A stretch of 64,000 nt of DNA from the NCBI RefSeq assembly GCF_030010375.1, contig NZ_JASCRY010000001.1, positions 186,001 to 250,000 of the forward strand, written 5' to 3'. Shown one piece after another: positions 43,185 through 51,500 of the stretch (within the stretch, counting starts at the first letter, position 1; each line of letters begins with the position of its first letter). The notes beneath the pieces were generated by a model. That model searched no databases and was not told the DNA's origin. It worked only from the letters and a program-made list of their open reading frames with translations. The position numbers and the translations under genes are program-made. The stretch comes from Flavobacterium yafengii (GTDB lineage Bacteria > Bacteroidota > Bacteroidia > Flavobacteriales > Flavobacteriaceae).

Positions 43185-43685
43185 ATGGATGTACTGCTTT
43201 TGGTTCTTGGTTTTATGTGTGTGATTTTAGGCATTTTTGGTAGTTTTTTACCGGTTTTACCTGGGCCTGGCATCAGTTGGGTCGGATTGGCATTACTTTA
43301 TTTCACGAATGCTGTTCCGGCTAACTATTGGATTTTAGGAATTGCATTGTTAGTTACCGTAATCATATCGATTTTAGATTACGTGATTCCGGCCAAGGGA
43401 ACCAAAAAATTTGGCGGAAGCTCTTATGGCATCTGGGGAACTAACATTGGATTGATTGTTGGGATTCTAGCCCCTGTTCCTTTTGGATTCATTATCGGCC
43501 CTTTTGTCGGTGCGCTGATAGGTGAACTTATTTATGATTTTAAAGACCACAATCGGGCTTTGAAAGCAGCCGCGGGATCCTTTGTAGGTTTTCTAGCTTC
43601 CAGCTTCATGAAATTTGTAGTTTGCGTGATGTATTTGGGATTGTTTGTGTGGATTGTCTGGAACTATAAATCCGAGTTGTTTTAA
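43185..43685 (+). CDS. DUF456 family membrane protein
   Basis: 166 residues with five or so transmembrane helices. The opening MDVLLLVLGFMCVILGIFGSFLPVLPGPG (quoted in part as GIFGSFLPVLPGPGISW) and the GAPVPFGFIIGPFVGALIGEL-like segment (APVPFGFIIGPFVGALIGE) are typical of DUF456. Function is unknown. It converges with the tRNA-Asp/GIY-YIG array and is separated from it by a hairpin terminator. Confidence 0.9.
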   Translation: MDVLLLVLGFMCVILGIFGSFLPVLPGPGISWVGLALLYFTNAVPANYWILGIALLVTVIISILDYVIPAKGTKKFGGSSYGIWGTNIGLIVGILAPVPFGFIIGPFVGALIGELIYDFKDHNRALKAAAGSFVGFLASSFMKFVVCVMYLGLFVWIVWNYKSELF

Positions 43686-43717
43686 TGTACCATTAGTTTT
43701 AGAACTATATCTAAAAG

Positions 43718-43745
43718 AAAAAGCCTTTCAGTTACGAAAGGCTTT
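43718..43745. terminator. Hairpin AAAGCCTTTC between DUF456 and the tRNA array
   Basis: GAAAGGCTTT pairs with AAAGCCTTTC around AGTTAC. Closely related hairpins end each tRNA-like unit at 44105, 44490, 44875 and 45456. It probably ends both the DUF456 transcript and the minus-strand array transcript. Confidence 0.8.
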
Positions 43746-43767
43746 CCGCTAAAATAATCTCGTTTTT

Positions 43768-43844
43768 GAAACGAGAGGACTCTAACCCGTCTCGTCCCAA
43801 AAGACGAGATGACAGGCATATGTTCTATTCAACTTGAAAACTCC
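43768..43844 (-). pseudogene. tRNA-Asp-like remnant fused to GIY-YIG copy 1
   Basis: On the minus strand the end of the GIY-YIG gene runs into a segment like the D arm and 5' anticodon arm of tRNA-Asp, then CCTGTCA. The stretch TCTCGTC-loop-GACGAGA follows in place of the 3' anticodon stem and variable loop, then CGGGTT and a T-arm-like tail. This copy has GAGTCCTC changed to AGAGTCC. It cannot fold as a functional tRNA. Confidence 0.72.
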
Positions 43845-44073
43845 TTATTAATCTTTCTATCGAAGCAACATTAAGCTTTTTCAATCGCAATTCTTCTTTT
43901 AATGCTTCTGTTTTTGTTTCAAATTCTTTGAAATAAACCAAAACCCATGGACTTTTTCCAGAAGTGTATCGGCTTAAATCATTATTGTGTTCTAAAATAC
44001 GCTTACCAAGATCTTGTGTAAATCCTTTGTAAAATAATCCTTGATGATTTTTTATGATGTAAACAAAATACAT
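43825..44073 (-). CDS. GIY-YIG endonuclease family protein, copy 1
   Basis: 82 residues. N-terminal YFVYIIKNHQGLFYKGFT has the GIY-YIG core in the variant form VYI/YKG. LGKRILEHN carries the conserved Arg and His, and the Glu in KTEALKEELRLKK is the metal-binding residue. Such single-domain proteins are often called UvrC-like or mobile endonucleases. It is almost identical to copies 2 and 3. Its stop codon lies inside the adjacent tRNA-Asp-like remnant. A role in element mobility is likely but not shown. Confidence 0.88.
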   Translation of the reverse strand: MYFVYIIKNHQGLFYKGFTQDLGKRILEHNNDLSRYTSGKSPWVLVYFKEFETKTEALKEELRLKKLNVASIERLIRSFQVE

Positions 44074-44104
44074 ATCGATTGCTATTTGAATTTTACAAAA
44101 ACAA

Positions 44105-44134
44105 AAAAAGCTTTTCTATTACGAAAAGCTTTTT
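44105..44134 (-). terminator. Hairpin terminator of GIY-YIG/tRNA unit 2
   Basis: AAAAAGCTTTTC and GAAAAGCTTTTT pair around TATTAC, with an A/T-rich flank. Identical copies recur every 385 bases at 44490 and 44875. Confidence 0.8.
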
Positions 44135-44152
44135 GTTACTGGTCTTGTTTTT

Positions 44153-44229
44153 GGAACGAGAGGACTCGAACCCGTCTCGTCCTAAAAGACGAGATGACAG
44201 GCATGTGTTCTATTCAACTTGAAAACTCC
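44153..44229 (-). pseudogene. tRNA-Asp-like remnant fused to GIY-YIG copy 2
   Basis: Same structure as the remnant at 43768: CATGCCTGTCA, then TCTCGTC-TTTTAG-GACGAGA, CGGGTTCGAGTCC, TCTCGTTCC. The anticodon stem cannot pair. The 5' half carries the end of the GIY-YIG gene. Confidence 0.75.
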
Positions 44230-44458
44230 TTATTAATCTTTCTATCGAAGCAACATTAAGCTTTTTCAATCGCAATTCTTCTTTTAATGCTTCTGTTTTT
44301 GTTTCAAATTCTTTGAAATAAACCAAAACCCATGGACTTTTTCTAGAAGTGTATCGGCTTAAATCATTATTGTGTTCTAAAATACGCTTACCAAGATCTT
44401 GTGTAAATCCTTTGTAAAATAATCCTTGATGATTTTTTATGATGTAAACAAAATACAT
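44210..44458 (-). CDS. GIY-YIG endonuclease family protein, copy 2
   Basis: 82 residues, identical to copies 1 and 3 except for one Gly to Arg change in the segment SRKSPWVLVYF. The unit is exactly 385 bases from the copies on either side. That degree of identity, including the flanking hairpins and tRNA-like tail, indicates recent tandem duplication or gene conversion. The catalytic residues are unchanged. Function as described for copy 1. Confidence 0.87.
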   Translation of the reverse strand: MYFVYIIKNHQGLFYKGFTQDLGKRILEHNNDLSRYTSRKSPWVLVYFKEFETKTEALKEELRLKKLNVASIERLIRSFQVE

Positions 44459-44489
44459 ATCGATTACTATTTGAATTTTACAAAAACAA

Positions 44490-44519
44490 AAAAAGCTTTT
44501 CTATTACGAAAAGCTTTTT
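44490..44519 (-). terminator. Hairpin terminator of GIY-YIG/tRNA unit 3
   Basis: Identical to the hairpin at 44105, 385 bases away. Confidence 0.8.
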
Positions 44520-44537
44520 GTTACTGGTCTTGTTTTT

Positions 44538-44614
44538 GGAACGAGAGGACTCGAACCCGTCTCGTCCTAAAAGACGAGATGACAGGCATGTGTTCTATTC
44601 GACTTGAAAACTCC
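44538..44614 (-). pseudogene. tRNA-Asp-like remnant fused to GIY-YIG copy 3
   Basis: Same as the remnant at 44153 with one base difference near the GIY-YIG end (ATTCGACTTG where the others have ATTCAACTTG). The anticodon-stem replacement is intact. Confidence 0.75.
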
Positions 44615-44843
44615 TTATTAATCTTTCTATCGAAGCAACATTAAGCTTTTTCAATCGCAATTCTTCTTTTAATGCTTCTGTTTTTGTTTCAAATTCTTTG
44701 AAATACACCAAAACCCATGGACTTTTTCCAGAAGTGTATCGGCTTAAATCATTATTGTGTTCTAAAATACGCTTACCAAGATCTTGTGTAAATCCTTTGT
44801 AAAATAATCCTTGATGATTTTTTATGATGTAAACAAAATACAT
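44595..44843 (-). CDS. GIY-YIG endonuclease family protein, copy 3
   Basis: 82 residues, protein identical to copy 1. This is the first GIY-YIG gene encountered by a transcript coming from the tRNA-Asp promoter at 45,6 kb, directly after the intact tRNA-Asp at 44910-44986. A terminator-like hairpin lies between it and that tRNA. Function and motifs as in copy 1. Confidence 0.88.
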   Translation of the reverse strand: MYFVYIIKNHQGLFYKGFTQDLGKRILEHNNDLSRYTSGKSPWVLVYFKEFETKTEALKEELRLKKLNVASIERLIRSFQVE

Positions 44844-44874
44844 ATCGATTACTATTTGAATTTTACAAAAACAA

Positions 44875-44904
44875 AAAAAGCTTTTCTATTACGAAAAGCT
44901 TTTT
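44875..44904 (-). terminator. Hairpin terminator after tRNA-Asp
   Basis: Same AAAAAGCTTTTC/GAAAAGCTTTTT hairpin as at 44105 and 44490. It lies six bases after the encoded CCA of the tRNA-Asp. Confidence 0.8.
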
Positions 44905-44909
44905 GTTAC

Positions 44910-44986
44910 TGGCGGTCTGGACGGGACTCGAACCCGCGACCCCATGCGTGACAGGCATGTATTCTAACCAACTGAACTACCAAACC
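44910..44986 (-). tRNA. tRNA-Asp (anticodon GTC), intact, with encoded CCA
   Basis: Minus strand: acceptor GGTTTGG/CCAGACC with one G-T pair, discriminator G and CCA encoded. The D arm is GTTC/GAAT, the anticodon arm CATGC-CTGTCAC-GCATG, the variable loop GGGTC and the T arm GCGGG-TTCGAGT-CCCGT. G34-T35-C36 reads Asp codons, and G73 is the known Asp identity base. It is 113 bases from the first tRNA-like copy. Confidence 0.95.
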
Positions 44987-45018
44987 AGTATTTTAATCTA
45001 TAACATTCTAATCCTTAA

Positions 45019-45099
45019 ACCCAGTTCTGGAATCGAACCCGTCTCGTCCCAAAAGACGAGATGACAGGCATGTATTCTAACCAACTGAACTACCAAACC
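45019..45099 (-). pseudogene. tRNA-Asp-like copy 1 with hairpin replacement
   Basis: The 5' half is identical to the intact tRNA-Asp up to the anticodon (GGTTTGG to CCTGTCA). Positions corresponding to 38-49 are replaced by TCTCGTC-TTTTGG-GACGAGA, after which CGGGTTCGATTCC continues with a shortened, mispaired T and acceptor arm. It cannot form an anticodon stem. Confidence 0.82.
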
Positions 45100-45132
45100 A
45101 GTATTTTAATCTATAACATTCTAATCCTTAAA

Positions 45133-45212
45133 CCCAGTTCTGGAATCGAACCCGTCTCGTCCCAAAAGACGAGATGACAGGCATGTATTCTAACCAACTG
45201 AACTACCAAACC
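45133..45212 (-). pseudogene. tRNA-Asp-like copy 2 with hairpin replacement
   Basis: Same as the copy at 45019, exactly 113 bases upstream in the array. Sequence differences are very few, so duplication is recent. Confidence 0.82.
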
Positions 45213-45243
45213 AGCATTTTAATCTATAACATTCTAATCCTTA

Positions 45244-45325
45244 AATCCAAGTCTTGAATCGAACCCGTCTCGTCCTAAAAGACGAGATGACAGGCATGTA
45301 TTCTAACCAACTGAACTACCAAACC
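45244..45325 (-). pseudogene. tRNA-Asp-like copy 3 with hairpin replacement
   Basis: Same design, with loop CTAAAA instead of CCAAAA on the plus strand and a slightly different 3' tail (AAGTCTTG). The 5' end is 113 bases from that of copy 2. Confidence 0.8.
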
Positions 45326-45345
45326 AGCTTTCTTTTTAAATCAAA

Positions 45346-45375
45346 AAAGCTATCCACAAAAGTGGAAAGCTTTTC
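45346..45375 (-). terminator. Hairpin between tRNA-Asp-like copy 3 and the first tRNA-Asp
   Basis: AAAAGCT and AGCTTTT with an inner CCAC/GTGG form a hairpin in the 100-base spacer before the upstream tRNA. Confidence 0.55.
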
Positions 45376-45455
45376 ATTGGTCTAACTACTAAACCCGCTA
45401 CGAGTTACAAATTCGTAGCAAACAACACAACTAACTTTAGATACTTTATAGGGGC

Positions 45456-45485
45456 AAAAAAGCCTTTCTGTTACGAAAGGCTTTC
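45456..45485 (-). terminator. Hairpin terminator after the first tRNA-Asp
   Basis: AAAGCCTTTC and GAAAGGCTTT pair around TGTTAC, with outer GGGG/CCCC. It is nearly the same as the hairpin at 43718, at the opposite end of the array. Confidence 0.75.
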
Positions 45486-45495
45486 CCCAATATTG

Positions 45496-45569
45496 CGGTC
45501 TGGACGGGACTCGAACCCGCGACCCCATGCGTGACAGGCATGTATTCTAACCAACTGAACTACCAAACC
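45496..45569 (-). tRNA. tRNA-Asp (anticodon GTC), intact
   Basis: Minus strand, identical in the mature part to the tRNA at 44910. Acceptor, D, anticodon (CATGC-CTGTCAC-GCATG) and T arms pair fully, and the discriminator is G. CCA is not encoded here (GCAATA follows). It is the first gene of the array after the promoter. Confidence 0.96.
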
Positions 45570-45587
45570 TCTGCGTTATTGCGGTGG

Positions 45588-45617
45588 CAAAGATACAATA
45601 GATTTCCGTTTACACAA
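45588..45617 (-). promoter_or_regulatory. Promoter of the tRNA-Asp/GIY-YIG array
   Basis: On the minus strand TTG (45615-45617) and TATCTTTG (45588-45595) are separated by exactly 19 bases, a near-perfect Bacteroidetes promoter, 18 bases before the tRNA. Confidence 0.88.
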
Positions 45618-45655
45618 GCGTTTTTTGAAAAAATAATTGATAAATTTTAACCTTA

Positions 45656-46582
45656 TTATCCAAAGTTTTGTTTTTCAACCAAGTATGTCATTAAAATTTT
45701 TTCAAAACTTTCCCCAACACTTACCGGAATGTACTTTATTCGGTTTTGCGAGCAGGTCAAAGCGAGTTTCTTAAAGTAACTTTCTGTCTGTTTTTCGTAT
45801 TCTTCTTTGACATTATCGGCAAAAACCGCTACTTCTTCTCCCGTTTCCACATCAATAAACTTCCTTGGAGCATTATCAAAGTCAAAATTTAACTCTGTTT
45901 TATTATCGACAACATGAAATAAGACCACTTTATGCTTATTGTGTTTCAAATGTTGCAGCGCATTGAACAACGCTTCTTCATTACCGGATTGAAACATATC
46001 CGTAAATAAGATAATCATCGAACGGCGGTGGATTTTCTCTGCTATTTGATGCAGGAAAGTAATTGTATCAGTACTTTTCTTAGTCGTAGGTTTCTCTAAA
46101 AGCCCTTCAAGTGTATTTAAAATCATTCTATGATGGCGATCACTGCCTTTTTCAGGCGCGTAGTACTCGTATGTATCCGAAAACACACTTATTCCCACAG
46201 CATCGCGTTGCTTCTTTAAAAGATTCATTAAAACCGCCGAAGCCAAAACCGAAAAGCCAATCTTATTCTCAAAAAAATTCTGACTGTCTTTTAGCTTCGG
46301 ATAATGCATCGATGAGGAATTATCAATGATAATATGACACCGCAAATTAGTCTCTTCCTCGAAGCGCTTGGTGTACAAACGATCCGTTTTGGCAAACAAT
46401 TTCCAATCAATGTGCTTCGTACTTTCCCCTACGTTATAAACTTTATGTTCCGCAAATTCAGCCGAAAAGCCATGAAACGGACTTTTATGCATTCCTGAAA
46501 TAAAACCTTCCACAACCTGATTGGCCAGCAACTCCAGATGCTGAAAACTGGAAATGTTCTCTATTTGCGATTCGATTTTCAT
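45656..46582 (-). CDS. DUF58 protein with vWA-type domain
   Basis: 308 residues, no signal peptide. DUF58 is shown by HKSPFHGFSAEFAEHKVYNVGESTKHIDWKLFAKTDRLYTKRFEEE (quoted in part as GESTKHIDWKLFAKTDRLY). The MIDAS-like DNSSSM lies near residue 92, followed by a vWA-type fold with ILFTDMFQSG. In Bacteroidetes DUF58 genes usually sit in bat/moxR operons that affect chaperone-like envelope functions. Here no moxR or batA is beside it, so it is a solitary copy. The role is not assigned. Confidence 0.9.
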   Translation of the reverse strand: MKIESQIENISSFQHLELLANQVVEGFISGMHKSPFHGFSAEFAEHKVYNVGESTKHIDWKLFAKTDRLYTKRFEEETNLRCHIIIDNSSSMHYPKLKDSQNFFENKIGFSVLASAVLMNLLKKQRDAVGISVFSDTYEYYAPEKGSDRHHRMILNTLEGLLEKPTTKKSTDTITFLHQIAEKIHRRSMIILFTDMFQSGNEEALFNALQHLKHNKHKVVLFHVVDNKTELNFDFDNAPRKFIDVETGEEVAVFADNVKEEYEKQTESYFKKLALTCSQNRIKYIPVSVGESFEKILMTYLVEKQNFG

Positions 46583-46733
46583 ATTCCAAATATATTAAAA
46601 GATTGAACGATTTAAAAATTTAAAGATTGAAAAGAAAATAGAACCACCTTTGATTCTCTGATTTTAAAATCATGTTTAATCTGTTAATCTGCATTGTTTA
46701 TTATATACCTGATTGAAACGCTGTAAATCCCAC

Positions 46734-46768
46734 AAAAAAAGGCTTGACTTTCGCCAAACCTTTTTTTT
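46734..46768 (-). terminator. Terminator after trxA
   Basis: AAAAAAAGG and CCTTTTTTT flank a 16-base interior. It lies 39 bases beyond the trxA stop on the minus strand. Confidence 0.6.
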
Positions 46769-46806
46769 GAATCTTTTCAGATTCTATATAAATCATAATC
46801 TACCGA

Positions 46807-47124
46807 TTACAACAAAGCGTCTAAACTATCAGCGTAAGTTTGTTTTGGAGCAACTCCTACTTGTTTTCCTACCACTTCTCCGTTATGAAAAACCAATACT
46901 GTTGGGATATTTCTCACTCCGTATTTGGCTGCAAATTCTTGATTTGCATCAACATCTACTTTCCCTACAACAACTTTCCCTTCGTATTCATTGCTTAACT
47001 CATCAATGATTGGCCCTACCATTCTACAAGGTCCACACCATGCTGCCCAAAAATCCACCATTACCGGTTTGTCTGATTTCAAAACTACTTCTTCAAAAGT
47101 AGCATCTGTTATTGCTAATGCCAT
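46807..47124 (-). CDS. trxA: Thioredoxin
   Basis: 105 residues, cytosolic. The redox motif WCGPC is at residues 29-33, preceded by VDFWAA, and the cis-Pro is in RNIPTVLVFHNGE. The length and lack of signal peptide match the housekeeping thioredoxin TrxA, a general reductant of protein disulfides, rather than an exported TlpA type. A matching promoter lies upstream on the minus strand. Confidence 0.96.
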   Translation of the reverse strand: MALAITDATFEEVVLKSDKPVMVDFWAAWCGPCRMVGPIIDELSNEYEGKVVVGKVDVDANQEFAAKYGVRNIPTVLVFHNGEVVGKQVGVAPKQTYADSLDALL

Positions 47125-47178
47125 ATTTATTTTTATTTAAGTTTATCGTTTGAATATTTAAAGTCTCAAACTCGGTTA

Positions 47179-47206
47179 CAAATTTAGAAATTAAAAACTA
47201 ATCAAA
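47179..47206 (-). promoter_or_regulatory. Promoter of trxA
   Basis: On the minus strand TTTG (47203-47206) and TAAATTTG (47179-47186) are 16 bases apart, slightly short, and 55 bases upstream of the start codon. Confidence 0.6.
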
Positions 47207-47291
47207 CGCCATTCATAAATTAGTTTTGACTATTAATATATCGTCAATTCTTATCACTCGATTTCAATGTATTTAAGATTACAATAATCAA

Positions 47292-47370
47292 GAGCTACTT
47301 CCTGCTGTACGCTGTATCTTTTCCGGCTTAAAGAAAGCCAGAAAAGGATGCCACTCCCATCAGGGCTAGG
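47292..47370 (-). repeat. Structured intergenic repeat, subfamily 1, copy C
   Basis: On the minus strand: CCTAGCCCTGATGGGAGTGG, CATCCTTTT, stem TCTGGCTT/AAGCCGGA, AAAAGATACAGCG, ACAGCAGGAAG, AGCTC. The stem differs in sequence from copies A and B yet is still paired. It lies in the gap 47125-47477, in which no gene is seen. Confidence 0.85.
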
Positions 47371-47477
47371 ACATTTGTGTCACAACAAAATCAATTTCCA
47401 AAGAAAATTCCTTCGCCTGCAAACAAAAAAAGCCATCTTTTCAGACAGCCTTTTGATAAATATTTAAAAATGGTTTA

Positions 47478-48341
47478 TTACAAACTGTATTTGACCCCAA
47501 GAGTCAATCCCAATCCACTGATACCAACATAAGAACTCAATTCATCCATTGGTTTCGTTGTATCTACCGTATTAAATTGCGCGTTATTAGAATTACTGTC
47601 TAATCGATCCGTATAATTAGAATGCACCTGAGAAGTGTTACGTGTACTCAATCGATCTGTTCCATTAACGGTAAATTCAGTAGTTTCCTTATCTTTTCCA
47701 TGCACCGTAAAATTACGGTATTCTAATTCTGCAAAAGCCGATAGATTTTTAGCTAATTTATAAGAAGTCCCTAAAGCCGCTTGAAAACCTACAGTTGGTT
47801 TTGGCCTGATTACATCTTTACTGAACACATTTACTCCCGGAGCAGCAACTGCATTTGTTTTAATCGTTAAATCTCCGTGAACCGGAACAATTACCCCTAC
47901 TTTAGAATAGGTTTCAAATCCTTTTACTTCACCCAAGAACAACACAACTGCCGGAGCTAAATCAAAAGCAGTAATTTGACCAACAGATTTTAAGGTAGTT
48001 ATTCCATCATCAACCCTTTTAACCATTGTTTTATCAGTACTGTTATAATAATTAATACCCATTTCCAAGCCTAAACGATCTGTAAAACGGTATCCAACAG
48101 CGCCACCAGCACGAAAACCCTCTCCAAAAGAACCTGTAACGCTTTCTTCAGAAACCAAATCTCCACCAACATAAACCTTGCTTAAAGCCTCTTGACCACC
48201 TACAGTAGGAAACTCAGTAGCAGCAGTTTGAACAAAATAAGATCCGCCTAATTTAAAATACCAACTTTCCTTTTTTTCAGTTTGCCCTATCATAACTATA
48301 GAACAAAACATAAATCCCAACAAAAATAATTGCTTTTTCAT
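47478..48341 (-). CDS. Outer-membrane beta-barrel protein
   Basis: 287 residues. Signal peptide MKKQLFLLGFMFCSIVMIGQ ends in Gln near residue 20. The mature protein is beta-rich and closes with VGISGLGLTLGVKYSL, an aromatic or hydrophobic C-terminal strand typical of outer-membrane barrels. Segments such as GAVGYRFTDRLGLEMGINYYN match the small OmpA/OmpW-like outer-membrane barrel families of Bacteroidetes (quoted in part). No specific ligand is suggested. The gene is monocistronic and oriented toward copy C of the repeat. Confidence 0.8.
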   Translation of the reverse strand: MKKQLFLLGFMFCSIVMIGQTEKKESWYFKLGGSYFVQTAATEFPTVGGQEALSKVYVGGDLVSEESVTGSFGEGFRAGGAVGYRFTDRLGLEMGINYYNSTDKTMVKRVDDGITTLKSVGQITAFDLAPAVVLFLGEVKGFETYSKVGVIVPVHGDLTIKTNAVAAPGVNVFSKDVIRPKPTVGFQAALGTSYKLAKNLSAFAELEYRNFTVHGKDKETTEFTVNGTDRLSTRNTSQVHSNYTDRLDSNSNNAQFNTVDTTKPMDELSSYVGISGLGLTLGVKYSL

Positions 48342-48503
48342 AATTTAGTATATTACCATTTTTACAAAAATAAACCATTTTTGATAAAAATTTCGCACTA
48401 TTTAATACCAAATATATGTTAAAACTGATTAAAGTTTAAGCCCCAAGCACTTATAGACATTCAAATCTATTTTATTTTCTTGAACTATCAGCATTTGAAA
48501 AAC

Positions 48504-51500
48504 CTAATTCAACTTAAAGTTAATCTGCATTTTTTCCAGTTCCACTAACAATTCATTCGAAATCTTGATTTTCAGTTTTCTGCTTGGCATAGTTAACTTG
48601 GTTACAACCTTAATTTCTTCGACTTCTTCGACTTTTGCTTCGGTATTTGTCTCTGGAATTTCGAGAGTTTCCATTTCAGAATCTTCATTTCCATCAACAA
48701 AAGCTACCTCTTCATTTTCAATTTCGACAGAAGCAATGGCAACGAGTCGTTTCGTTTTTTCCAACTCCATGATTTCAAAAGACACTGTATTATCCCCTTT
48801 ATTATCTTGAAAAAGATGACTTAATTTATGGATAAAATCAGTTTCTAAATCCTTTATATTTAATAGTACAACTAATTTTCTAGCAAAAGTTTCTAACACA
48901 TCTTGCAATTGCTTTACTTCCACAAATTGCAATCTCGGCTCTCCTTTTTTCCCAGTATCACGGTCTGTCCAGCCTTCTTTTACCAACACTTTCATGAAGG
49001 TAAAATTATTTTGAATAAAGAAATGACGGAACCTTAAATACTCTTCCCCAAAAATCCGAAATTCATAACTTTCATCATAACCCTCCAGAGTAAACATACC
49101 CCAGCCTTTTCCGTTTTTAGCCACACGATGCTGCACATTATTGATAATTCCCCCAAACGCGAGGTTTTTACTGACATGAAGCTCCATATTCTTCAACGCT
49201 TCCAATTTGGCATTACAAAAATGTTTCATTTCAAATTTGTAATCATCCAGCGGATGTCCCGAGATATAAATCCCAACAACTTCCTTTTCTTTAGCCAATT
49301 TCTCCATCGTACTCCAATCCTCGCAAGGCGGCACAATAGGCTCTGCGATTTGCACATCGCTACTTTCGCCAAACAAACTCACTTGCGATGAATTTTCATT
49401 TTCCTGAAACTTCGACCCATACCGAATCGCTTTCTCATAAAAGGTAATTCCATCACCATCATCATGAAAATATTGTGCTCTCGTTGTTCCTAAAAACGAA
49501 TCGAAACCACCAGCCAAAACCAAATTCTCTAATGCTTTTTTATTCGCTGCACGTAAATCGATGCGCTTGGTCAAATCAAAAATCGATTTATATCTTCCGT
49601 CTTTTCTATTCTCCACAATTGTTGCCACAGCTCCAGAACCAACACCTTTTACAGCCCCCATTCCAAAACGAACGGCATAATCATCATTTACGGTAAACTT
49701 GTAAAACGACTCATTTACATCAGGTCCTAAAACTTGTAATCCCATGCGCTTGCATTCCTCCATAAAGAAAGAAACTTGCTTAATGTCACTCATATTATTA
49801 GACAAAACCGCAGCCATATATTCAGCAGGATAATTCGCTTTCAAAAAAGCCGTTTGGTACGCAATCCAGGCATAACATGTCGAGTGCGATTTATTAAAGG
49901 CATATTCCGCAAAGGCTTCCCAGTCTTTCCATATTTTCTCCAGTTTATCTTCGGCATGACCTTTGGCGGCAGCCTGAGAGATAAATTTAGGTTTCATTTT
50001 ATCCAGAACGTCCTTTTGTTTTTTTCCCATCGCTTTACGCAAAACGTCGGCATCACCCTTGGAGAAATCCGCGAGTTTTTGGGACAAAAGCATTACCTGT
50101 TCTTGGTAAACGGTAATTCCGTACGTATCTTTTAGTAATTCTTCGCAAGCTTCAAGGTCATAAATAATTTCCTCTTCGCCGTTTTTTCGCTTGACGAAAC
50201 TCGGAATATAAGCAATCGGTCCCGGACGATACAACGCATTCATGGCAATCAAATCGGGGAAAACCGTCGGCTTCAATTCCTTCATGTATTTTTGCATTCC
50301 CGGACTCTCATACTGGAAAATCCCTACTGTTTCTCCACGCTGGAAAAGCTCATACGTCTTCAAATCATCAATAGGAAACGTATCTGGATCGAGATCAATT
50401 CCAGTTCTGTATTTTACTAATTTGACCGTATCTTTTATCAAGGTTAGGGTTTTCAAACCCAAGAAATCCATCTTCAACAAACCGGCACTTTCCACCACCG
50501 AGTTGTCAAATTGAGTCACATACAAATCTGAATCTTTGGCGGTAGCCACAGGAACAAAATTCGTAATGTCGCTTGGCGTAATAATCACTCCACAAGCGTG
50601 AATCCCAGTATTTCTTAGATTCCCTTCTAAAACTTTGGCTTGCTGAATGGTTTCTCCACCCAAATCACTTTCATTAGCAAGACCTATTAATTCTTTTATT
50701 TTATCGTATTCTTCCGGACGAACCGCTTTCTTAATTATATCTTCTTTTTCACTCAAAAAACGCGCTAAATTCCATTTTGACGGCATCATGCCCGGAATCA
50801 ACTTCGCAATTTTATCCGCTTCGAATAAAGGTAAATCCAGCACACGAGCGGTATCACGAATCGCCGATTTCGTTGCCATTTTACCATAGGTGATAATTTG
50901 CGCCACCTGTTTCGAACCGTATTTCCTGATCACATAATCCATTACGCTGCTTCGTCCTTCGTCATCAAAATCGATATCAATATCGGGTAGTGACACACGA
51001 TCCGGATTCAGGAAACGCTCAAAAAGCAGGTTGTACATTAATGGGTCAATATTGGTGATTTTCAAACAATACGCCACCACGGATCCTGCCGCAGATCCCC
51101 TTCCAGGCCCAACCGAAACGCCCATACTTCTCGCCTCGGCAATTAAATCCTGTACAATCAGGAAATAACCCGGATAACCGGAATTGGATATCGTCAACAA
51201 TTCAAAATCCAATCGTTCTTGAATTTCTTCAGTAATAACAGGATATCGTCTTCTTGCTCCTTCAAAAGTCAAATGCCTCAAATACGCATTTTCTCCTCGT
51301 ACACCGCCATCAACTGCATCTTCGAAATTATTAAATTCAACCGGGATTTCAAATTTTGGAAGTAAAACTTCACGAGCCAAATCGAAAATTTCAATCTTAT
51401 CCACAATCTCCGAAATATTGGAAATCGCTTCGGGCAAATTTGCAAAAAGCTGTTTCATCTCCTCTCCCGTCTTGAAATAGTATTCCTGATTCGGCAATCC

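Noticed and set aside
44041-44259. Plus-strand open frames opposite the GIY-YIG genes
   Set aside because: They are antisense to the repeated GIY-YIG/tRNA-like units and have no recognisable domain.
45019-45325. 113-bp tandem repeats as a CRISPR array
   Set aside because: The repeat unit is a tRNA-Asp-like sequence plus spacer. The spacer parts are nearly identical, the unit is far longer than a CRISPR repeat, and no cas genes are near.
45019-45325. Modified tRNA-Asp copies as functional tRNAs with an intron
   Set aside because: No 3' anticodon stem strand follows the inserted hairpin, so excision would not restore a tRNA, and the T and acceptor arms are also damaged in these copies.
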